DNA of 64,000 nt. It comes from Arthrobacter gallicola (GTDB lineage Bacteria > Actinomycetota > Actinomycetes > Actinomycetales > Micrococcaceae). Location of the stretch: contig NZ_JACSQD010000002.1 in NCBI RefSeq assembly GCF_014836775.1, forward strand, positions 527,717-591,716, read 5' to 3'. Below the pieces are notes generated by a model. It was not told the DNA's origin, did no database searches, and saw only the letters and a list, made by a program, of their open reading frames with translations. The position numbers and the translations under genes were made by a program. Shown one piece after another: positions 58,899-64,000 of the stretch (the first letter of the stretch is position 1; every line of letters starts with the position of its first letter).

Positions 58899-61800
58899 TC
58901 AGCGGCGCATGTCTTGTCCGTCGAGGCTGCGTTCCTCGATCAGCCGGCCGCCCAGGATGCGTTCGATGGCCTTGCGGCCCACCAAACCCGAGTCCTCGAG
59001 AGTTACATCGTCGGCGCTTGGCACGTCTTCGATGTAGCCCAAGTCTACGTTGCCCCGCCCTGCGGCAGGCTGCGCCGTGCCATTGCGCTGGGCTGCTTCG
59101 TTCAGCAGCTTCTGGTACCGGCTCAGCGGACGGTTACCCTGGCCGCTGCCCGGGGCCGCAGGCGTTTCCGCCGGCTGGGACCGGGCCGGCTGCGGCGCCG
59201 TCTGGACTGGTGCCTGTGCCCGCGGCGAACTGGTTCCCCGTGCCGATCCCTGCGCTGCCGGCGTTCCGGCCGAAGTGCCGGAAGGCGCTCCGGCAGGAGA
59301 ATTCTGGCTGGTCATCTGGCGGCCGGGTGTCTGGCCCCAACCTGCGCCTGCGGACTGGCCCGCGGGGCGCGTTGCAGTGGTTCCGGCCCAGTTGGTGTTG
59401 GCCCATTCGTCGTCGCTGACTGCGCTGCTGACGTGGATGTCGTCCGGCGGTGCAGCAGTTTCCCAGGCGTTGCTCTCCGGCATATCCGCTGGATCTGACG
59501 GTTCCTGGGGCCAGTCATCGGGCAGAGGTGCTGCGGGACGCGATGCTGCGGGACGGGACTTTGCGGGACTGGACGCTGAGGGACGGCCCGCCGGCCCCGC
59601 GAACCGGGACGGTTCGGAAGCACCCGGGGCAGGCTGGGATGGCCCGGACCCGGAAGCGTCAGGAGCTCGCCGGGCTGGCCCGGAAGTGCCCGGTGCGGGG
59701 CGCGTTGGCCCGGCACCCGGGGCTGGCTGTGATGGCCCGGACCCGGAAGCATCAGGAGCTGGCCGGGCTGGCCCGGAAGTGCCCGTTGCGGAGCGCGTAG
59801 GCCCGGCACCCGAGGCTGGCTGGGATGAGCCGGACCCGGAAGCATCTGGAGCTGGCCGGGCTGGCCCGGAAGCGCCCGTTGGCCCAACACCCGAGGCTGG
59901 CTGCGCGGCAGTACCCGGGGCGCGGCCAACGTCCGAATGGGCGGTCTCGCGTGCATCCGGGCCTTGAGCCTGCGGGCGTGCTTCGGGACGGGCTTCAGAT
60001 TCGGCCTCCCGCGAAGGCGCTGCAGCAGGACGGTCTGCAGCGGTTGCTGCGCCGGCAGGCGGCTGTCCGTTCGTCTCGTGGGCAGGCCGCGGTTGCGAAG
60101 CCCGCTGGTTCGTCAGGTTGGATGGATGCTGACCTGCCGCATGTTCCATCGCAGCTGCCTGTTCCGCCCCGGCCGGTCCTGCCCAGACTGGCGCCGCGCC
60201 GGCGTGGACTGCCGCAGCAGGAACAGTGTGGCCGCCGCGCTGGGCGGGAGGTGCCGCAAATGGTGCCGCGGAGGCATGGGTAGGCGCGCTGGCGGGCACA
60301 GGAGCGGGGGCACCTGCCGTGGGCTGCTGGGGAGCCGGTGCCGGAACCTGTGCCGGCGGGTTAGGCCGGCTACCAGCTTTTGGGCCGGGTTCACCCGCTG
60401 CCGCGGTGCTGTCGTGTACCGCGTTGACCTGGCAATCCACACCGAGGACCTGGTGGATGGCCTTGCGAAGGTTCTCCAGATGGTCGGGCCGGTTGAAGTT
60501 GGTTGCGGCGCCCGGATTCGAGAATGCGAGCTCCAGTACCCGGCCATCGAAGGCACGCGGCGAAGCGTTCTTGCTGACGTTCAGCCAGGTCGCACGGCGG
60601 ATGCTGGTGAGGGCATCCATAATTTCCGGCCAAGCCCGCCGGATCATTTCGATCTGACCGCCACCGCCACTGGCGCCGCCACCGACGCTGCCGCCGCCAC
60701 TGGCGCTGTTGCGTCCGGCCTCCTGCGGAGCAGGCGAAGCTGGCTGCGACCCCCCGGCCGGGGCCGGCTGGCCATTTGTCCCCGGTGCACCGGACTGTGT
60801 CGCGGGCACACCGGACTGTCCGGAGGGCATAGCGCCGGACTGCGTTGCAGGTGTACCGGGCTGTCCGGATCCGGCACCGGACTGTGTTGAAACTACCCCG
60901 GACGGGGTCTCGCTTTGCCAGGTCTGCGGTGCTGGAGCGGTATCGCCGGAAGCTCCGGGTCCGTTCTGCGGCTGCTGGCGCGGTGCCGCCGGCGCTGATG
61001 CCTGTCCGGTCGATGCCTGTCCGGCTGGGGCCTCCGCGCCGCCGTTTGGAGAGGTCCAGGAATGTGATCCCTGTACATCCGGGGTATTTCGAGCGGGAAC
61101 AGGTGCTGGCTGGCCCGAAGTTTGCTGTTCCGCCGCTTCGCGCGAAACGTCGTCCCACGTCCGGTTCGATCCGCCCGGCGCCGCAGAGGTGTCGGAGGCA
61201 GGCTGCACCGGTGCAGGGGAGGAAACGGCGGGAGCGGGTGTCGCCCAGGTTCCGCCCCAGTCCGCTGCCGCGGGCGCGGGTTCCACCGGGGCCGGCTGGG
61301 GTGCTTCCGGCTGGGAAGCCGGCTGGCTGGCGGCAGGTGCCGCTGCTGCGTGACGCCGTGCCGCCGTCGGGCGTTCAGCTGCCGGCACGGATGCCGGTGC
61401 CCCCTGCCCTGACTCGCCGCCTGCATAAGCCGGGGCGCCGTCTCCGGCGTAGCTGAGGCGCCGTTCGAGCCGGTCCACTCGGGCTGCCGTGCCGCGTTCT
61501 GACTGGTCAGCAGCGGGCAGCAGGATCCGGGCGCAGAGAAGTTCCAGGTGGAGGCGCGGTGAGGTGGCGCCCGTCATTTCGGTCAGGGCCGTGTTGGTGA
61601 TGTCCGCGGCGCGGGAGAGCTCAGCGCCGCCGAACTGGGCGGCCTGCGTGTGCATCCGGCTGATTTGGTCTTCCGGAACCCCGCGGAGCACGGCAGCTGC
61701 GCTGTCCGGCATGGCGTTTACCACAATGAGGTCGCGGAACCGCTCCAGCAGGTCCTCGACGAAGCGTCGGGGGTCCTGGCCGGTCTGGATCACGCGGTCG

Positions 61801-62609
61801 ATCGCGCTGAAGACGGTAGTTGCGTCTCCGGCAGCGAAGGCGTCGACGACGTCGTCGAGCAGTGCCACGTGGGTGTACCCCAGCAGGTTCACGGCCAGCT
61901 CGTAGTCCAGTCCCGATTCGCCGGCACCGGCCATCAGCTGGTCCAGGACGGACAGCGAATCGCGGACCGAACCGCCGCCGGCCCGGATGACGAGGGAGAG
62001 GACACCGGGGGCCACGGGCACGTTCTCCTGGCCGCACAGCTTGTCCAGGTAGGCCAGCAGCGGTTCCGGGGGCACCAGGCGGAAGGGATAGTGGTGGGTG
62101 CGGGACCGGATGGTACCGATCACCTTGTCCGGTTCCGTGGTGGCGAAGATGAACTTGATGTGTTCCGGCGGCTCTTCCACGATCTTGAGCAGGGCGTTAA
62201 AGCCGGCCGAAGTGACCATGTGGGCTTCGTCAATGATGAAGATCTTGTAGCGGTCGCGCACGGGGGCGAAGGTGGCGCGTTCCCGCAGATCGCGGGCGTC
62301 ATCCACACCGCCGTGGCTGGCGGCGTCGATTTCAATGACATCGAGGCTGCCGGAACCGTTACGGGCCAGCTCAACGCAGCTGTCGCACTTGCCGCAAGGC
62401 GTCGGCGTCGGGCCTTCTGCGCAGTTCAGGCAGCGGGCGAGGATGCGGGCAGACGTGGTTTTGCCGCAGCCGCGCGGGCCGGAGAAAAGATAGGCATGAT
62501 TGACGCGGTTCTTTGAGAGGGCCGCCATCAGCGGCTCGGTGACATGCTCCTGGCCGATCACGTCCCCGAAGTTCTCGGGACGGTAACGGCGGTAAAGGGC
62601 TGTACTCAC
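58899..62609 (-). CDS. dnaX: DNA polymerase III subunit gamma/tau (clamp-loader ATPase) with very long repeat-rich linker
   Basis: This is a 1236-residue clamp-loader subunit. The N-terminal AAA+ domain is complete: RYRPENFGDVIGQEHV, Walker A GPRGCGKTT at about residues 44-52, a zinc module (cysteines near 60, 63, 72, 75 and 78), DEAHMVTSAGFNALLKIVEEPPEH and sensor region ATTEPDKVIGTIRSRTH. A Pro/Ala/Ser/Gly/Gln-rich, probably unstructured region of about 700 residues follows, including three in-frame 31-residue repeats. It encloses a conserved island (EMIRRAWPEIMDALTSIRRATWLNVSKNA) of tau domain IV type. The start is GTG 62609, 7 bases after a -10-like TAGGGT, so probably leaderless. A start at 62666 would add 19 unsupported residues. 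It is first in the operon with recR. Confidence 0.95.
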   Translation of the reverse strand: MSTALYRRYRPENFGDVIGQEHVTEPLMAALSKNRVNHAYLFSGPRGCGKTTSARILARCLNCAEGPTPTPCGKCDSCVELARNGSGSLDVIEIDAASHGGVDDARDLRERATFAPVRDRYKIFIIDEAHMVTSAGFNALLKIVEEPPEHIKFIFATTEPDKVIGTIRSRTHHYPFRLVPPEPLLAYLDKLCGQENVPVAPGVLSLVIRAGGGSVRDSLSVLDQLMAGAGESGLDYELAVNLLGYTHVALLDDVVDAFAAGDATTVFSAIDRVIQTGQDPRRFVEDLLERFRDLIVVNAMPDSAAAVLRGVPEDQISRMHTQAAQFGGAELSRAADITNTALTEMTGATSPRLHLELLCARILLPAADQSERGTAARVDRLERRLSYAGDGAPAYAGGESGQGAPASVPAAERPTAARRHAAAAPAASQPASQPEAPQPAPVEPAPAAADWGGTWATPAPAVSSPAPVQPASDTSAAPGGSNRTWDDVSREAAEQQTSGQPAPVPARNTPDVQGSHSWTSPNGGAEAPAGQASTGQASAPAAPRQQPQNGPGASGDTAPAPQTWQSETPSGVVSTQSGAGSGQPGTPATQSGAMPSGQSGVPATQSGAPGTNGQPAPAGGSQPASPAPQEAGRNSASGGGSVGGGASGGGGQIEMIRRAWPEIMDALTSIRRATWLNVSKNASPRAFDGRVLELAFSNPGAATNFNRPDHLENLRKAIHQVLGVDCQVNAVHDSTAAAGEPGPKAGSRPNPPAQVPAPAPQQPTAGAPAPVPASAPTHASAAPFAAPPAQRGGHTVPAAAVHAGAAPVWAGPAGAEQAAAMEHAAGQHPSNLTNQRASQPRPAHETNGQPPAGAATAADRPAAAPSREAESEARPEARPQAQGPDARETAHSDVGRAPGTAAQPASGVGPTGASGPARPAPDASGSGSSQPASGAGPTRSATGTSGPARPAPDASGSGPSQPAPGAGPTRPAPGTSGPARRAPDASGSGPSQPAPGASEPSRFAGPAGRPSASSPAKSRPAASRPAAPLPDDWPQEPSDPADMPESNAWETAAPPDDIHVSSAVSDDEWANTNWAGTTATRPAGQSAGAGWGQTPGRQMTSQNSPAGAPSGTSAGTPAAQGSARGTSSPRAQAPVQTAPQPARSQPAETPAAPGSGQGNRPLSRYQKLLNEAAQRNGTAQPAAGRGNVDLGYIEDVPSADDVTLEDSGLVGRKAIERILGGRLIEERSLDGQDMRR
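59641..59905 (-). repeat. 93-bp in-frame tandem repeat within dnaX
   Basis: The word GGCCCGGACCCGGAAGC begins at 59641 and 59734, with a variant (GAGCCGG...) at 59827, exactly 93 bases apart. Each unit encodes about 31 residues of the type PARPAPDASGSGPSQPA. The third unit is shortened by about 12 bases. Confidence 0.85.
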
Positions 62610-62692
62610 AGATAGAACCCTATCGGTTGGCACTGACGGTTCGCATCCGGTCCCGGGGCGGTTCAACAGCCGCTGTTTCCGGATAAATTAAA

Positions 62693-62782
62693 GACCCCCC
62701 ATGCACCTGCCAGAGCCCGCTTACCCTTGCTACCTTCCGGTCCTGGGGGAGTTCACAGGATGACACCACATGAGGGGCCGCC
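62693..62782 (-). ncRNA. ffs: Signal recognition particle RNA (4.5S, bacterial small type)
   Basis: On the minus strand the RNA runs GGCGGCCCCTCATG..., contains the invariant helix-8 core CAGGACCGGAAGGTAGCAAG with GGTAAGCGGGCTCTGGCAGG, and ends GCATGGGGGGTC, closing the terminal stem. It is about 90 nucleotides. It binds Ffh to direct membrane proteins to the translocon. It lies 84 bases upstream of dnaX on the same strand, a common actinobacterial arrangement. A T-rich TTTAATTTA follows the 3' end. Confidence 0.92.
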
Positions 62783-62786
62783 AACA

Positions 62787-62792
62787 AGTCTA
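62787..62792 (-). promoter_or_regulatory. -10 element of the SRP RNA promoter
   Basis: On the minus strand TAGACT ends 4-6 bases before the 5' end of the SRP RNA. No convincing -35 hexamer is visible. Confidence 0.55.
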
Positions 62793-63224
62793 CCCGATTT
62801 TTTGCCTGCCCATTCCGGGGTGGTTCGCGGGGTGGAAAGGATGTCCGAAGGCATCGGAAGCACATCAGGCAGGGAGTGCCCGACGCCGGCCCGAGGGCTT
62901 CCGCCGCCGGCCGCCACTGCTGGCGGTGCTGGTACGTCATTTGCGGAGCAGGGTTGGCTGGGGTGGTGGCAGCATGGCTGCCGCGTTCGCAGGATTACTG
63001 GCCTAAATAGGTAGTTGCCGCCCTGTGTAGGGGATCTTTATAGGGCGATCTTCGAAGGGGCAGCGATCTGCAGTGCGGGAACGGCAGGTCAGCCACGTCG
63101 GATGAGGCTCGCCAGATGCGGTCGGATCAGGGCGAGCGGTACACGGGTCCAGGACTGGGGTCTCGGCGGGGCACTCCTGGGCGGGGGAAGCCTGGAGACC
63201 TTCCCGCTATCTCCATCCGTGCAA

Positions 63225-63304
63225 GGCACCTTCCTTGATAGGCGCTGTCCTGAATAGGCGCGGTCCTTACACGGCACTGTCCTTACAAGGCGCTGTGTGG
63301 AAGC
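63225..63304. repeat. 16-bp-period tandem array, five units, upstream of rrn promoters
   Basis: Units start with GGCRC at 63225, 63241, 63257, 63273 and 63289, an exact 16-base period. Bodies read CTTCCTTGATA, CTGTCCTGAATA, CGGTCCTTACAC, CTGTCCTTACAA and CTGTGTGGAAGC. The period is close to 1.5 helical turns, and spacing is regular although the sequence varies. It lies in the non-coding stretch between the SRP RNA gene and the rrn promoters. Confidence 0.7.
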
Positions 63305-63376
63305 AGGGCACTAAGTGGAACTCCCTCCGTCTGGTGCTGGTTCGTGGGCTGCACCGGCTCTATATGGCACCGGCGA

Positions 63377-63411
63377 TCTAGAGCCGGCCGGCAGGAGCCG
63401 GCGCCTCTAGA
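63377..63411. other. Inverted repeat in the rrn upstream region
   Basis: TCTAGAGCCGGC at the left pairs with GCCGG and CTCTAGA at the right (three bases unpaired), forming a hairpin about 200 bases before the first rrn promoter. The rest of 62793-63600 has no gene I can support. Confidence 0.5.
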
Positions 63412-63605
63412 AGGGTCCCTATATATGGAGCGCTTGGATCCCCCTATAGGAGAGGGCTGCTTCGGTGCCTCCCAGGAGTGCAACTGGGAGGGCAGTGGCA
63501 GGACGGTGTGCGGGGAATGCAGGTGCCCGTCCCCGTATCCTGCGGGGCGGGCCGGGCGCGTTTCTGGCCGCTTTTGGGACGTGGCGCAGGACACCCTGAT
63601 CCGAT

Positions 63606-63634
63606 TTGCACGCTCGCCCGGCGCCGTGTAATGT
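63606..63634 (+). promoter_or_regulatory. rrn promoter P1 (sigma-70 type)
   Basis: TTGCAC, 17-base spacer, TAATGT. A good match to the vegetative promoter, pointing toward the rrn operon at the right edge. Confidence 0.75.
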
Positions 63635-63817
63635 TTTCTGAGTCGCCGCGGCCGGGACGCTGAGAAAGCGCCCGAAGCATGGCGGCCAAACCCCAACAAA
63701 CTTTGATGGTGGATCCACTGCGCGCCTTGTGTGCCGGCGGAAAAGCCTGACAATGAATGCTGGGTTCGGACAGCCGGTTTGAACGGTTCGGAACGATTTC
63801 CACGGAAATCCGCCGAA

Positions 63818-63846
63818 TTGCAAAAACCGGAAAGATGAAATAGAAT
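63818..63846 (+). promoter_or_regulatory. rrn promoter P2 (sigma-70 type)
   Basis: TTGCAA, 17-base spacer, TAGAAT, in a locally AT-rich stretch that also resembles an UP element. It lies about 100 bases before the rrn leader boxes. Confidence 0.78.
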
Positions 63847-63924
63847 TATGAAACACCGCAGCGGTGCGAAAAGAAAAACAATAACCGGAAACGGAATGGT
63901 TTTTCTGAGTAGACCGGATGCGAC

Positions 63925-63951
63925 TGTTGTTTGAGAACTCAATAGTGTGCC
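63925..63951 (+). promoter_or_regulatory. rrn leader boxA-type antitermination element
   Basis: TGTTGTTTGAGAACTCAATA followed by GTGTGCC is the conserved boxA/processing region found upstream of 16S rRNA genes in Arthrobacter and other actinobacteria. The 16S gene itself must lie beyond the window. Confidence 0.8.
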
Positions 63952-64000
63952 AAGTTTATTGATACCAATTATTTTGATTGGTTGAATTGGCTGTCCCGCC

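Noticed and set aside
63225..63304. CRISPR array
   Set aside because: Units are 16 bases with no spacers and no cas genes. The array is a simple tandem repeat.
62783..63600. tRNA gene next to the SRP RNA gene
   Set aside because: No cloverleaf with a GGTTCRA T-loop was found on either strand, although tRNA genes are often near ffs in relatives.

Overview
The window is chromosomal DNA from a high-GC actinobacterium. Gene content and order (fba - DUF3151 - purA; purS-purQ-purL; dnaX-recR; a small bacterial SRP RNA; an rrn leader at the right edge), frequent GTG/TTG starts and many leaderless promoters fit the family Micrococcaceae, most likely Arthrobacter in the broad sense. This assignment comes from protein resemblance and gene order, not from a database search. 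No phage, transposase, CRISPR array, plasmid origin or tRNA gene was seen.

0-18.3 kb is mostly core and catabolic genes: a hypothetical gene, exonuclease III, an IclR regulator divergent from a 3-oxoacid CoA-transferase (two subunits) and thiolase operon, nadE, pyrE, hydrolases, an RNA methyltransferase, fba, purA with a structured 5' leader, a MarR/hydrolase divergent pair, a zinc alcohol dehydrogenase and a nitrilase-family amidase. 18.3-21.9 kb holds a repeat-rich gap, an amino-acid permease and an ECF sigma factor with its membrane partner.

21.9-48.4 kb is the distinctive part, a sulfur-acquisition region. It holds metY, acsA, an SsuABC-type sulfonate importer, two NtaA/SnaA/DszA-type flavin monooxygenases, three DszC/SfnB-type flavoproteins, a MetNIQ-type importer, an MFS carrier and an MBL hydrolase with a LysR regulator. 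Four SAM riboswitches sit in front of these genes: two SAM-I (before ssuB and metN) and two SAM-IV (before a monooxygenase at 30.1 kb and a flavoprotein at 45.8 kb). The simplest reading is that low S-adenosylmethionine (sulfur starvation) switches on import and oxidative C-S cleavage of organosulfur compounds, with released sulfide or sulfite assimilated through enzymes such as MetY. No flavin reductase is in the window, so the two-component monooxygenases must use one encoded elsewhere. The operon metN-metI-monooxygenase-flavoprotein-metQ (37.9-42.9 kb), driven by a SAM-I riboswitch, is the best candidate for an undescribed system.

48.4-64.0 kb returns to core genes: purLQS, small conserved genes, an OhrR-like MarR regulator with overlapping palindromes, lysC, an MBL hydrolase, recR, a very long dnaX with in-frame repeats, the SRP RNA gene, and about 1.2 kb of non-coding DNA. 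That last stretch contains a 16-bp-period tandem array, two strong sigma-70-type promoters and a boxA-like rrn antitermination element. The 16S gene should begin just beyond the right edge.
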